Source of the DNA: Rheinheimera sp. A13L
Lineage (GTDB): Bacteria > Pseudomonadota > Gammaproteobacteria > Enterobacterales > Alteromonadaceae
NCBI RefSeq assembly: GCF_000217935.1
Contig: NZ_AFHI01000023.1
Coordinates: 159,101-223,100 of the forward strand
Reading direction: 5' to 3'
DNA: 64,000 bases
This document shows, piece after piece, positions 50,713-60,520 of this stretch. Every line of letters begins with the position of its first letter. The first letter of the stretch is position 1. The position numbers and the translations under genes are program-made. The notes beneath the pieces are model-generated. The model did not search any database. It saw nothing but the letters and a program-made list of their open reading frames with translations, and was not told the origin of the DNA.

Positions 50713-51105
50713 CTTTATTCAGTTATCCCGATGTTCAGGGCTGCACTCGCTGCAAAGCAGCAGTGCGCCACATTCCTCAGACTGATCCATTTGCAATCAC
50801 ACCCAGTGATATAACGCATGGGCATCACTCAATTGTACCTCCCGTCTAGTGGCTAAGGCAGAGCTTTGGCATCAAGACATTAAAACTCAGAAAACTTATC
50901 AGTCTTCATCCCCTTATTTGGCGAGCCCTTGTCCTCGGTCATCATCCCTCAACCTCTGTGGCGTCGCCGCTCTGACACTTGAGCTGATGTTGCAAAAGTG
51001 CAGCTTAGGTGATGTCTCCTGTTAACTTCAGGTTGCGGGTGTTGGTGCGGAATTTTTCTTGTATACTGGCGCGCTTAGCTCCGAACTGAAAAAGAAATAT
51101 TTATA

Positions 51106-52524
51106 ATGCAGAAATTTATCAAGGTTCCTCATACCCTGACGCTACTTTTTGGCATGATGGTGCTGGCAATGATCGCCACCTGGATTGTGCCGCAGGGTTT
51201 TTTTGAAACTCAAACGCTTGCCAATGGCCGTGCTGCTGTGGTGCCAGGCACTTTTGCGCTGGTGGAAGAGCGGCACTATCTGAGTCCCTGGCAGTTATTA
51301 ACAGCTATACCCAGGGCATTCGCCAGTGCCCAGGATGTCATTTTCTTTGTGCTGATTTTAGGCGGTGTGTTGGCCATTGCCCGCGCCACCGGCACAGTGG
51401 ATGCGCTGATCGGCCGCTTATTGCGCCGCTACGGCGAACGGCCACAAATGCTGATCCTGATGGTGGTGTTTTGTTTTGCCATGGCGTCCAGCGCTATAGG
51501 TACTGCCGGTGAATATATTCCCTTTGTGCTTATTTTGGTGGCGCTGTGTAAAGCGATGCGACTGGATGCGATGACCGCAGTGGGTATGACGGTGGCCGGT
51601 TATGGTATTGGTTATGGTGTGTCAGCGATCAACCCTTTTACCGTAGTGATTGCCCAGCAAATTGCTGATCTGCCGGTGTTGTCTGGCATGGCGTTGCGGT
51701 TGGCTATTTTCCTGCCTTTTGTGCTGATTGGTTTTCACCATGTCTGGAGCTATGCCAAAAAAGTTCTGGCGGATCCATCACAGTCGATGGTGGCCGGTTT
51801 GCCTTGTCCACTGGGCGACAAAGCGACACCAGGTTACCCGGAGCTGAACTGGCGGCACCGGCTGATCCTGCTGAGTTTTGTCAGCACCATTGGTGTGGTG
51901 GCTTATGGCATCCGGGCGCACGGTTGGTATTTGTATGAATTAAGCGCCTGCTTTATTGCCTGGGGTTTGTTTACCACAGTGATTGGCCGGCTTTCAGCGG
52001 ACACTGCTGCACAGAAATTTATCGAAGGTGCAATGGAACTCACCACCACAGCCATGTTAATTGGTGTGGCGCGGGGAATTTCTTTAGTGATGGAAGATGG
52101 TCAGATTTTGCATACGCTGGTGCATGGTTTGTCGTTGCCGTTGTCTTACGTTGGCGCTGAAATTGCGGTTGTTGGTATGTTATTGATCCAAACCTTCCTG
52201 AACTTTTTTATCCCCTCGGGCAGTGGTCAGGCTTATGTCACCATGCCGCTGATGGTGCCGCTGAGTGATTTATTAGAGATCCCACGGCAAGTGGCTGTAT
52301 TGGCCTACCAATTTGGCGATGGTTTTTCCAATATGATTATTCCAACCAATGCGGTGCTGATGGGTATTATAGGTATAGCCGGTGTGCCTTACGGCCACTG
52401 GTTTCGTTTTTGTTGGCCACTGATGGTGAAACTGCTGATCGCATCTTCTGTGGTGCTGATTGGTGCGGTTTGGTTAGGTTATGGCCTGGATGTACAGCCA
52501 ATAACAGCAGGCCTGTCGCAATAA
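51106..52524 (+). CDS. YfcC-family membrane transporter
   Basis: 472 residues, about 11-12 membrane segments. Start KVPHTLTLLFGMMVLAMIATWIVPQG, then ARATGTVDALIGRLLRRYG, SSAIGTAGEYIPFV, GYGVSAINPFTV and FFIPSGSGQAYVTMPLMVPLSDL, all in the pattern of the YfcC/DcuC-like group (putative basic amino acid or dicarboxylate transporters). A TATACT box preceded by TTG lies 39 bases before the start. Substrate not established for this group. Confidence 0.85.
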   Translation: MQKFIKVPHTLTLLFGMMVLAMIATWIVPQGFFETQTLANGRAAVVPGTFALVEERHYLSPWQLLTAIPRAFASAQDVIFFVLILGGVLAIARATGTVDALIGRLLRRYGERPQMLILMVVFCFAMASSAIGTAGEYIPFVLILVALCKAMRLDAMTAVGMTVAGYGIGYGVSAINPFTVVIAQQIADLPVLSGMALRLAIFLPFVLIGFHHVWSYAKKVLADPSQSMVAGLPCPLGDKATPGYPELNWRHRLILLSFVSTIGVVAYGIRAHGWYLYELSACFIAWGLFTTVIGRLSADTAAQKFIEGAMELTTTAMLIGVARGISLVMEDGQILHTLVHGLSLPLSYVGAEIAVVGMLLIQTFLNFFIPSGSGQAYVTMPLMVPLSDLLEIPRQVAVLAYQFGDGFSNMIIPTNAVLMGIIGIAGVPYGHWFRFCWPLMVKLLIASSVVLIGAVWLGYGLDVQPITAGLSQ

Positions 52525-52704
52525 ATCAAACGAAGTGGGGCATGGTCAGGACTATGCCCACACTTTGCCCCTCTTTTATTGCTTCTTTAGTTATATCGTC
52601 CGCACCCCCACTGATGATGTTATTTAGCCGTTACTATTTACTAACAAACTTATTTCAGATATAAAACCGCCGCAATTATTTCACTAAATAAAATAGGACG
52701 TTTT

Positions 52705-53274
52705 ATGTTGTTTAAAAAAATGGTGTTGGTTGGTGCTTTAGCAGGTAGTTTTGCAGTTCAGGCTGATATGCAGAACTTTTACTTTGGTGGTCAGTACAAC
52801 AAAACTACTTTAAAAGCCAGCGGTGGTGATGCTTCTGTGGATTTTGGCAGCCTGACGGCATTGGCAGGTTATTCATTCAATGACTATTTTGCAGTAGAAG
52901 CCCGTTTAGGAACTGGTGTAAAAGATGAATCTGACCGCGACGGCGACTACAGCGAAAAGTTTGGCGTCGATCTGCAAACTATGTTGTTAGCCAGAGCCAA
53001 CTACAGTTTGTCTGATGCTTTTTCAGTTTTTGCTGTTGCAGGCTACAGCAAAACTGATTTTGGCTACAAAGAGACAGGTTCTTCGTATTCGTTCTCAGAA
53101 ACAGATACGGTCAATGGTATCGCTTTAGGCCTGGGCGCTGAAGTTAAATTTGCCAACAATTTTGCTGTGAATCTGGAATACATTCAACTGCCGGATGAAA
53201 CCTTCACTGAAGGGCCTTATGAGATAAAAGCTAAGTCCAGCAATCTGTCTGTTGGCCTGAATTACTACTTCTAA
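52705..53274 (+). CDS. Outer-membrane beta-barrel protein (OmpA-like/porin fold)
   Basis: 189 residues. Signal peptide ending AVQA, then eight likely beta strands with alternating residues (NFYFGGQYNKTTLKA, LTALAGYSFNDYFAVEARLGTG in pattern, FSVFAVAGYSKTDFGYKE, VNGIALGLGAEVKFA) and a C-terminal LSVGLNYYF, the terminal Phe used for outer-membrane assembly. Function unknown; followed by its own terminator. Confidence 0.85.
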   Translation: MLFKKMVLVGALAGSFAVQADMQNFYFGGQYNKTTLKASGGDASVDFGSLTALAGYSFNDYFAVEARLGTGVKDESDRDGDYSEKFGVDLQTMLLARANYSLSDAFSVFAVAGYSKTDFGYKETGSSYSFSETDTVNGIALGLGAEVKFANNFAVNLEYIQLPDETFTEGPYEIKAKSSNLSVGLNYYF

Positions 53275-53288
53275 AAAGCTCCTCTAAA

Positions 53289-53322
53289 GCCAGAACATCA
53301 GTCGGATGTTCTGGCACATTTT
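53289..53322 (+). terminator. Terminator of the beta-barrel protein gene
   Basis: GCCAGAACATC-agtcg-GATGTTCTGGC, a perfect 11-bp stem followed by ACATTTTG, 15 bases after the stop. The T run is short. Confidence 0.65.
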
Positions 53323-53393
53323 GTTACCCTCTTTGAACTTTGCTCTTTAAGCTGACTTTTGCCAAAAAAGTGTTACTTCAGCAGAGGGGCAGG

Positions 53394-54278
53394 CTATTGA
53401 CCCCACTTCATTTCGCCCTTAATGACTTTAGCGCTTAAACCTAAAATGCTGTCACCGCCAATAGCAGGGTAGTTCTTTTTCATTGCTGCTATTAACTCAG
53501 CTGAATTGGCTGAAGTGCTGGCTGCGGCTTCAAAGTCTTGTATGTAGTTGCGGGTAAAAGTCACAGCCTGCACCGTCATAGGCTTGTCACCCAACACGTG
53601 GCCTGGGATCACAGTCTCTGGTTTTAATTGTTCAATCACATTCAGGGTTTGATACCAGTTCTGGCGTGATTCAACGCTTTGTGTGTCGGCTAAAAACACG
53701 TGCATATTGCCAAAGACCACAACACCACCCAAAACAGTTTTACTGGAAGGGATCCAGACAAATGTGTGTTTAGGGTCATGGCCTTTCAGTCCAACAATTT
53801 TGACCTGTTCGCCGTCAACCAATAAAGTGTCACTTGTCATCACTTCTGGCACCACCAGTTTCTGTGGTGCATTTTCTTTCAGTATCGGTCCCCAATAGGC
53901 ATTTTTCGCATCCATAGATTTTTTGATGTAATTTTGCGTTTGGGCAGAGGCCAGCACTTTGGCATCCGGATAAGCCGCAGTGATCAGATCCAGACCAAAG
54001 TAAAAATCCGGATCGCCATGGCTGATATAAATAGTCGTCAGTTTTTTACCTGATTGTTTAATCAGTTCGACGACAGACAAGGCATCATTCCGTTGAAATT
54101 GGGCGTCCACTAAAATAGCTTCAGTTTTACCTGTAATTAAAACTGAGCTGACAGGAAAAGTGCTTTTTTGCTGAGGGTTAAAGACTGTGGTTTGCAGTGG
54201 CGCACTGAATGCGTTGGCTGCTATAGACATCATGCCTAACAAAGCGCCCGCCTGAACTAATCTGGATAAAAATTGCAT
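53394..54278 (-). CDS. Exported MBL-fold protein with an altered metal motif
   Basis: 294 residues from ATG 54278 (GAGGTG upstream); signal peptide ending AANAFSA. Metallo-beta-lactamase fold with VLITGKTEAILVDAQF, the metal-motif region IYISHGDPDFYFG, GHDPKHTFVWIP and VIPGHVLGD. The usual HxHxDH is H-G-D-P-D-F here: the second His and last His are replaced by Asp and Phe. The remaining His and Asp could still hold one metal. Divergent from a LysR regulator, its likely controller. Confidence 0.85.
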   Translation of the reverse strand: MQFLSRLVQAGALLGMMSIAANAFSAPLQTTVFNPQQKSTFPVSSVLITGKTEAILVDAQFQRNDALSVVELIKQSGKKLTTIYISHGDPDFYFGLDLITAAYPDAKVLASAQTQNYIKKSMDAKNAYWGPILKENAPQKLVVPEVMTSDTLLVDGEQVKIVGLKGHDPKHTFVWIPSSKTVLGGVVVFGNMHVFLADTQSVESRQNWYQTLNVIEQLKPETVIPGHVLGDKPMTVQAVTFTRNYIQDFEAAASTSANSAELIAAMKKNYPAIGGDSILGLSAKVIKGEMKWGQ

Positions 54279-54450
54279 AATCACCTCTGAAGTTGTGGTC
54301 CGTTTTAAGGGGTAGCAGTGGCAAGCCGTATTATTCGGTTGCGTTTTAGTCAATTCACGACTGGAAGAAAAGTGTATGTTGCAAATGGCTTGCAATAAAC
54401 CATAGATCTGGCAATAGTTAATTGCATAAATCGAACATATAGTGAAAAGA

Positions 54451-55344
54451 ATGGACAGAATTAAAGCGGCTGAAGTTTTTGTAAGTATTGTAGAGCAGGG
54501 CAGTTTAGTCGGCGCTGCTCAGTCGCTGGATATGTCACGTTCCATGGTGACCCGCTACCTGGCTGAAATGGAGCAATGGGCCAGTGCTCAGTTGGTTCAC
54601 AGATCCACCCGCAAACTGACTTTGACAGCAGCAGGTGAAAAAGCCTTCAGTAATTGTCGAGCTTTGTTGGATTTAGCCAAAGAAGTATCGACACCTTTAG
54701 AGCACAATGCAGTGGCCTTACCAGAAGGCACTATCCGTGTTTCCTGCTCACAATTTATTGCTGAGGATTTATTGCCCCGGGTCGTTGATGCCTTTTTGGA
54801 TGACTACCCCAAAGTGCGTATTGACGTGCATGTCAGTAATCAGGTGACGCATTTGGTGGAGGACCGCATCGATTTGGCTATCCGTATTACCAACGAATTG
54901 GACCCGAATCTGATTGCCCGTTCGCTTGGGGTTTGCCGCTCTGTGTTATGTGCAACTCAAAGTTATCTGAAACAGCATGGTTATCCGGTGTACCCTGATG
55001 ATTTAGCCGCACATAACTTTTTAATGTATTCCAATTTTGGTAAAAGCCTGTGGCATTTCACTAAGGATGAACAGCCTCTGGTTGCTGCAGTGTCTGGCAA
55101 CTACAGCGCAAATGAATCTTCGTTGTTACTGCATGCTGTATTAAAAAACCGGGGTATTTCTTTACAGCCCCGGCATGCGGTACAGGCACTTATCAATGAG
55201 AACAAACTTGTACATGTATTACCAAACTACGAACCCGTTTCACTGGGGATTTATGCGGTCTATCGCTCCAGAAAACATCAGTCATTGGCGCTGCGAACTT
55301 TTATTGATCGGCTTGTTCCTTATTTTAAAAATACAGAAACCTGA
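54451..55344 (+). CDS. LysR-family transcription regulator
   Basis: 297 residues from ATG 54451 (a GTG three codons earlier is also possible). N-terminal HTH (DRIKAAEVFVSIVEQGSLVGAAQSLDMSRSMVTRYLAEME in family pattern) and a substrate-binding domain (from about 90: GTIRVSCSQFIAEDLLPRVVDAFL, EDRIDLAIRIT). Divergent from the MBL-fold gene; the 170 bases between them should hold its binding site, although I see no clean T-N11-A box. Confidence 0.92.
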   Translation: MDRIKAAEVFVSIVEQGSLVGAAQSLDMSRSMVTRYLAEMEQWASAQLVHRSTRKLTLTAAGEKAFSNCRALLDLAKEVSTPLEHNAVALPEGTIRVSCSQFIAEDLLPRVVDAFLDDYPKVRIDVHVSNQVTHLVEDRIDLAIRITNELDPNLIARSLGVCRSVLCATQSYLKQHGYPVYPDDLAAHNFLMYSNFGKSLWHFTKDEQPLVAAVSGNYSANESSLLLHAVLKNRGISLQPRHAVQALINENKLVHVLPNYEPVSLGIYAVYRSRKHQSLALRTFIDRLVPYFKNTET

Positions 55345-55361
55345 GCGCTGTCTGAGCAACT

Positions 55362-55392
55362 AAGCCTCAGTATAGGCCTGAGGCTTTATGCT
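55362..55392. terminator. Bidirectional terminator between the LysR and amidohydrolase genes
   Basis: AAGCCTCAG-tataggc-CTGAGGCTT with T-rich flanks on the plus side, placed between two convergent genes. Confidence 0.7.
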
Positions 55393-55406
55393 TTGAAAAA
55401 TTTAAA

Positions 55407-57497
55407 TTAATGCAAATGCCGGTGTCCTTGCCGGGTTTTGCCGCCACCTTGTGCTGTTTCTGTCGCAAAGTCGCGGATTTTCACCTGTCCTTTGACAAAA
55501 GGTTCAACGCCCAGCTTGCGGTATAAGTCAGTTGGAACCATAGCTTTGCCCTGGGTGATCACCAGGGCCAGTTTGCGGATATCGGCAATATTTTGGGTTG
55601 GGTCGCCATCTACCAGCAATAAGTCGGCGTCAAAACCCACTTTAATCTGGCCTTTGTGCTGCTCCACTTTGCTGTAGCGTGCACCGTTTAACGTAGCAAC
55701 CTGCAAAGCTTCGGCTGCTGTCAGTCCGGCTTTCACTAATAACTCCAGTTCACCCTGTAAAGTAAAGCCAGCCAGCTCGTCTGTGCCTGCCACCACCGGA
55801 ATGCCAGCTTTGTACATCAAACCAACAAATTCGACCATTTTGGCGTAGGATTTGGCATAAAGCTCGGCTGAGGCCTGATCAGGTATATCCAGTTCTGCTC
55901 TGGAGTAAGAGCGCTGAATATCAGGCGGTAGATGGCTAACTATGGCGCGCCACGGCTCGCCTACAGTGCCATCGGTTTTTTTCAGGAAATCAAAAGTAGC
56001 CAGTGTAGGGTCCACTGTCACGTTATTGGTTTTTAACAGCCGGATAAAATCCTGCACTGCTTTGCCCTGCAAATCCAGATTAGCCACTTGTTTGGCAGGC
56101 AGGTAAAAACGGTCTAAGGTGCGGGTATCTGTGTCGGGTTTGACTAAAAAATTCAGCATCAGCTGGTTAATATGCTGAATTTCATCAAAACCAGCTGCTA
56201 TGGCGTCTTCAGCTTTGAGAAAAGCAGGTACATGACCGCTGACCCGCAAACCACGGCTATGAGCGTAAGTTACAGTTTCTTTAAGAATTTCTTTTGGAAA
56301 CGAGTTATAAATTTTCAGCTGCGGATAACCATGGGCTGCATACCAGTCGATGGCATTTTTGGCTTCTGCTAAGTCTTTAATCACAAAACCATTGCGGGCA
56401 GAATAGGCGCTTTCGCCTTCTAAAAAGCCTGTTGGAACTATAGTCGGGGCCAACAACTTATCAGCACTGATTTCATCCATCATCTGCTGCAAAGTGGCGT
56501 TGTCATTGCCCATATCCCGTAAGGTGGTGACTCCGGCTGCTAAATGCAGCGGGCCTTCCCAACGAGAAAGGTGGCCATGCATATCAAACAAGCCTGGTAA
56601 CACAATACGGTTGGCTGCATCAATTTCATGAGCGACCGGGCTTTGTAAGGTTCCGGCTGGCACTATGCTGGTGATTTTGCCACGCAGCAGGTAAATGTCG
56701 CTGCTTGCGCTTAGTTTCAGACTTTGGCTGTCAAAAATACGGGCATTACGCACTACAGTCAGGCCGGTTAACTTTTTGGGTAAGCCAGCCAGTTTTTCCA
56801 GCAATACAATTTCTGCTTTTTGCTGCATCTCCAGCATAGCTTTAGCATTGTGTTGCCAGCCATCTTCAATCAATGTCAGATAACCAGAAGCTAAATAAGC
56901 AAAAAGTCGCGGTGTATCGCCTTTGGTGGCCCAGACAAAATTGGGTTCAAAACCTACTCCTGTTTGCACCAGTAATTGAATCTGTTGTTTTTCGCCGCCG
57001 TTATCCACCATCAATTCGCTGACCACTTGCTGGGTTAAAGTGCCGCTGGGCAATAAAGGTAAAGAGTTTTTGCCACTCTTTGCCATAGCAGCTATGGCAA
57101 CAGAAGCCAGATAAGGCGAGCCATCGACAGGTAAATACAGGGCATTGGTTGAGTAGGAAACCTGGTGTTGTTGCTGGCCTGTGCTCCAACTGGCGTTATT
57201 GCCTTCAACTTTAAAGCTTTCATTAATGACAGAGCCAAAGGTGGTATTGCCTTTGGCCTGATACTGCTGAATAAAGCCTTCTTTGTTTAAGCTGATTTTT
57301 TCATCCAGTTCAGGGCCACGGCCATTGTCTTTGAAAATATAACGAACGCTGATTTCTCCGCTGTCACTGATCTTCACTATCTGCTCGCCGGCTTTTACGC
57401 CGTTGTCGACCAGAATAGTGTAAGAATATTGTTCATCCGCCCAAACCGGGCTGGAGCAAACCAATAAAGTCAGCAGGCTTAATGCTTTGAATTTCAT
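55407..57497 (-). CDS. Exported amidohydrolase-family protein
   Basis: 696 residues. Signal peptide MKFKALSLLTLLVCSSPVWA, a beta-rich N-terminal domain (about 20-235) and an amidohydrolase barrel (about 245-675) with RIVLPGLFDMHGHLSRWEG (HxH), RVSGHVPAF, DEIQHINQL, VVAGTDELAG (metal Asp) and ADLLLVDGDPTQN. Related enzymes are prolidase-like or imidazolonepropionase-like. It ends in a His-rich tail (QGHRHLH). Substrate unknown; periplasmic. Confidence 0.88.
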   Translation of the reverse strand: MKFKALSLLTLLVCSSPVWADEQYSYTILVDNGVKAGEQIVKISDSGEISVRYIFKDNGRGPELDEKISLNKEGFIQQYQAKGNTTFGSVINESFKVEGNNASWSTGQQQHQVSYSTNALYLPVDGSPYLASVAIAAMAKSGKNSLPLLPSGTLTQQVVSELMVDNGGEKQQIQLLVQTGVGFEPNFVWATKGDTPRLFAYLASGYLTLIEDGWQHNAKAMLEMQQKAEIVLLEKLAGLPKKLTGLTVVRNARIFDSQSLKLSASSDIYLLRGKITSIVPAGTLQSPVAHEIDAANRIVLPGLFDMHGHLSRWEGPLHLAAGVTTLRDMGNDNATLQQMMDEISADKLLAPTIVPTGFLEGESAYSARNGFVIKDLAEAKNAIDWYAAHGYPQLKIYNSFPKEILKETVTYAHSRGLRVSGHVPAFLKAEDAIAAGFDEIQHINQLMLNFLVKPDTDTRTLDRFYLPAKQVANLDLQGKAVQDFIRLLKTNNVTVDPTLATFDFLKKTDGTVGEPWRAIVSHLPPDIQRSYSRAELDIPDQASAELYAKSYAKMVEFVGLMYKAGIPVVAGTDELAGFTLQGELELLVKAGLTAAEALQVATLNGARYSKVEQHKGQIKVGFDADLLLVDGDPTQNIADIRKLALVITQGKAMVPTDLYRKLGVEPFVKGQVKIRDFATETAQGGGKTRQGHRHLH

Positions 57498-57624
57498 ATG
57501 AGTTCCATGGTTTTTGTTCTGTCGATCACAGCTTAAAACAAATTAAGCTCAGGCCATATAAAAATTAAAGTCAGGGTGATAGTGCAAGTCAGGGGCAAGG
57601 GCTGAACAGAGTGCGGCATATAGA

Positions 57625-57660
57625 ACAACAAACGGGTTGCTGGAGAAATACGCAACCCGC
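57625..57660 (-). terminator. Terminator of the small Cys-containing exported protein gene
   Basis: On the minus strand CGGGTTGC-11 bases-GCAACCCG is a perfect 8-bp stem followed by TTTGTTGTTC, about 50 bases after the stop codon at 57710. The gap 57498-57709 otherwise shows nothing. Confidence 0.65.
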
Positions 57661-57709
57661 TGAATATCAAAGGTTAAATCTGTTCCCTACAGGGCTTCAG
57701 ACAAAACAA

Positions 57710-58114
57710 TTATTGTTTTGTGTATTCGGCTGCTGCAGGGCCTTTTTTGACGACTTTGTAACCTACTTTGGCTTCCATTTTTTCGCAAATGTCAGCACTT
57801 TCACCTGGATTGACAAAGCCTTTGTTACCTACGTCTTCACATTTCCAGCGTTTTACTTCCTGCCAGTTTTTGGCTTTGAGCTCAGCAGTAGTTTCAATTT
57901 TTTTCTTCATTTTGCTGATGGCTTCATCACATTGCTTTTTGTATGACGCATCTTTGGTTCTGGCTTCGTATAACAGGCCTACTTTACCCGGTGTATCTGT
58001 TGAAATAAAACCACAGAGGCGTGAGCCTGACTGAGCATGAGCCTGGCCTGCAGTTAATAAAAGCACTGCTGTTGCAGCAATAGATAAAGTGAAATGTTTT
58101 TTCAGGTTCGTCAT
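57710..58114 (-). CDS. Small exported protein with paired cysteines, unknown function
   Basis: 134 residues from ATG 58114 with GGAG seven bases upstream. Signal peptide MTNLKKHFTLSIAATAVLLLTAGQAHA; the mature part is Lys-rich and has four cysteines (RLCGFIS, KKQCDEA, WKCEDVG, DICEKME), so two disulfides are possible. I do not recognise the family. Single-gene unit on the minus strand. Confidence 0.7.
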   Translation of the reverse strand: MTNLKKHFTLSIAATAVLLLTAGQAHAQSGSRLCGFISTDTPGKVGLLYEARTKDASYKKQCDEAISKMKKKIETTAELKAKNWQEVKRWKCEDVGNKGFVNPGESADICEKMEAKVGYKVVKKGPAAAEYTKQ

Positions 58115-58224
58115 TAGGTAGCTCCGGTTGTTGTGGGTCAGGATGACCATCAGGTTTGAGTGATCTGATGGGCGCGACCTGTCCAGTTAACGCGCAATAA
58201 AATCTATGGGTTAAACAGTCTGAT

Positions 58225-60192
58225 TTAAGGTTCAGTCACCTCTTGTAAAATGTTTTGCATCCGTGGCAGGGCAAACCAGTCATCCAGTTGGATATCGTTG
58301 GTTCTGGCGTTAAAAGCACGAACTTTGCGCGACATAGGCTGAGTGCGGGCCATCAGATCAGGCCATTTTTCGCCTAGTTCTTTGTGGGCAAACTGGCGCA
58401 ACTCTTTAATAGTCTCTGCGGGCTCTTCAGCTTGTATCTCTGCGGTTTCGGCGCCTTGAAGTGTTCTGTCGTAGCTTGGAACCCTTCGTGGGGTGATCAG
58501 GATCAGTACAGATTTTTTATAGGACTGTTGGGTATTTCTTGAAAACAGGTTTTTTACACCCGGAATATCTTTAATCAAAGGCACACCTGAGCTGCCGGAA
58601 ATGACTTCACTTTCCACCAGGCCGGATAAAATCAGGGTTTCATTGACTTTGACACTGCTGGCGGCGGACACCGTATTTCTTGAAGTTTGCACGGATTGCG
58701 AGAAGGTGGAAGAGCCGGTAATAGGTTCAAAAAAGGTGCGGGCGGCTTTGACGTTCAACAGCATATGTTCATCGTCAATAAAAGTGGGGGTAACTGACAG
58801 ACTGACCCCTACATTGATTTGATTAAATGAACTTGAGCCACCATCGCTGCCAGCCAGCCCCACCGCAATATTTGAACCCGAGAAAAACTGTGCAGACTGC
58901 CTGTCCAGCACCAATAAGCTGGGGCGGGCCACCACTTCGGTGGTTTGTTCTGTCACATTGGCAATATTCAGCGAATAGGCAATAGCCCCGCCTGCTGAAG
59001 TACCCAAACCTATATCTCTGGTTAAGGTGGTGTTGGTGACGCCAGGCTCACCTGAGGTGGTCGTGGTTATTTTATTGGTGGTGTTCTGAATGCTGACAGC
59101 CAGATTATCCAGCAAATTTAACCCTGTGCTGGACGTATTCAACTGGTTGTTTCGCAAAATCACCACATCAATGACGGCCATTTGTGGCAAGGGCCGTCCT
59201 AAACAAGGTGAGGGCAGGCTCGGCAATACTTTGGTTTCATCCACAGCCACACCTTGAGTCGTTGAATCGTCTGAACCTGAATCTGTTTCTGATGTTTCTG
59301 CAACTGGTGTAAGCCGTTGTACGCAGTCAGACCAGGCATACATCAACGGGCCTGATGCATCGGCGGTTTTTACTGAGGCTGCAGGCTGAAGGAGAGACAC
59401 TATGTTGCTCTTTTCATGGGGCAACTGGTTTGTATCATTTAATTGATACGAGTTTTGCCACTGCGTCAGACGTTGACTGAGTTTTTGCTGGTCTTGTGCA
59501 TTGAGGTTCTGCTGTGCGCTCTGATAAAGCTTCATGGCGTCAGCCGTTAATCCGGCTGAACTATAAATAAGAGGGGCGATACGGCTTGTGGTTGCATCCA
59601 GAGGCGCTATGTTTTGCAGTCGTTGTATTGCCCATAACGCCAGCTCAGTTTCCCCCAGATAATAAGAAGCGCTGGCCAGCAACTGCAAGGATTCCGGATC
59701 AGCGGCATCCAGCTTCAGGGCGTAGGCCGCAGCAAGCTGAGCTTGTTTATATTGTTTATTTTCAAGGTACAAATGAGCCAGCTGTAACACGGCGTTTTGT
59801 GAGTCGTGTTGTTGTTCCAGTGCGATCAGGAAACCTGTTTCAGCCAGTTCAAATAAATCCCGCTCACCATGGCGGCTGCGAATTTGATAGGCCAATGCAT
59901 TGGCTGTATGTAAAGCTGCATTGTGCATATCCAAAGAAATAGCCGTATTAAAGGCCTGATTTGCTTTTGTTGCATTGCCCTGGGTTAGAGCCGCTATACC
60001 TTCAGTCAAATTTTGTTGGACCGGGCCTGTTGGTTTTTGCAGGTAACGTTGGCTGGCAACGGCTCCAGCACTCAGGTGGCCGGATTGACCAAAAGGAGTG
60101 GTGTTGGCTGTACAGGCCACTAAGCTACAAACCGCCAGTGAGACTGCAATGGGATACAGCTGTCTCGGCGGAAACGGACCTCGTTTTAGCAT
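58225..60192 (-). CDS. TPR-containing secretin lipoprotein
   Basis: 655 residues. Lipoprotein signal (LAVCSLVAC), TPR-like helices (about 50-240: FNTAISLDMHNAALHTANALAYQ, AQLAAAYALKLDAADPESLQLLA in pattern) and a C-terminal secretin domain (about 330-590) with VVARPSLLVLDRQSAQFFSGSNI, LILSGLVESEVISGSSGVPLIKDIPGVKNLF and LILITPRRV, the hallmark end. The N0/N1 ring domains of GspD/PilQ are not evident. No pilus or type II secretion genes are adjacent. AGGAG precedes the ATG. It is divergent from a NarL-type response regulator. Confidence 0.85.
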   Translation of the reverse strand: MLKRGPFPPRQLYPIAVSLAVCSLVACTANTTPFGQSGHLSAGAVASQRYLQKPTGPVQQNLTEGIAALTQGNATKANQAFNTAISLDMHNAALHTANALAYQIRSRHGERDLFELAETGFLIALEQQHDSQNAVLQLAHLYLENKQYKQAQLAAAYALKLDAADPESLQLLASASYYLGETELALWAIQRLQNIAPLDATTSRIAPLIYSSAGLTADAMKLYQSAQQNLNAQDQQKLSQRLTQWQNSYQLNDTNQLPHEKSNIVSLLQPAASVKTADASGPLMYAWSDCVQRLTPVAETSETDSGSDDSTTQGVAVDETKVLPSLPSPCLGRPLPQMAVIDVVILRNNQLNTSSTGLNLLDNLAVSIQNTTNKITTTTSGEPGVTNTTLTRDIGLGTSAGGAIAYSLNIANVTEQTTEVVARPSLLVLDRQSAQFFSGSNIAVGLAGSDGGSSSFNQINVGVSLSVTPTFIDDEHMLLNVKAARTFFEPITGSSTFSQSVQTSRNTVSAASSVKVNETLILSGLVESEVISGSSGVPLIKDIPGVKNLFSRNTQQSYKKSVLILITPRRVPSYDRTLQGAETAEIQAEEPAETIKELRQFAHKELGEKWPDLMARTQPMSRKVRAFNARTNDIQLDDWFALPRMQNILQEVTEP

Positions 60193-60322
60193 GGGTACAG
60201 CTCCTGTTGCCTGATATATACATTGGGTCGTTGAGTGACTTTGTGTTTTACCTTGTGGCGTTTTTTTGTTGTTTTGTCATCTGGACTGGCATTCATCATA
60301 GGCGCTCAGTCAGGAGTCAGTC

Positions 60323-60342
60323 TGTCACTAGAACTAGTGACA
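60323..60342. promoter_or_regulatory. 20-bp palindrome between the secretin and response-regulator genes
   Basis: TGTCACTAGAACTAGTGACA is perfect along its whole length. It lies in the 328-base divergent region, 131 bases before the secretin start and 179 before the regulator start. A binding site for the NarL-type regulator is likely. Confidence 0.6.
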
Positions 60343-60520
60343 AATTGAAGGCTAAACAACAATTTAGTTAGGCTATACTCGACGATCTGTTTGGGGCACT
60401 ACCCAACAGCACTGCTTGGCAGCATTTGGCAACGACAGTGAAAAACAGAGTGTTTTTCCTTTACGCCGATAAAGTGATAAACAAGGATAGCCTTTCCGTC
60501 TTTTGAGGTAGTTTTCGCCT

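Noticed and set aside
57611..57946. 111-codon plus-strand frame
   Set aside because: Lies opposite the exported Cys-containing protein and its terminator; rich in Phe as expected of an antisense frame of a Lys-rich protein.
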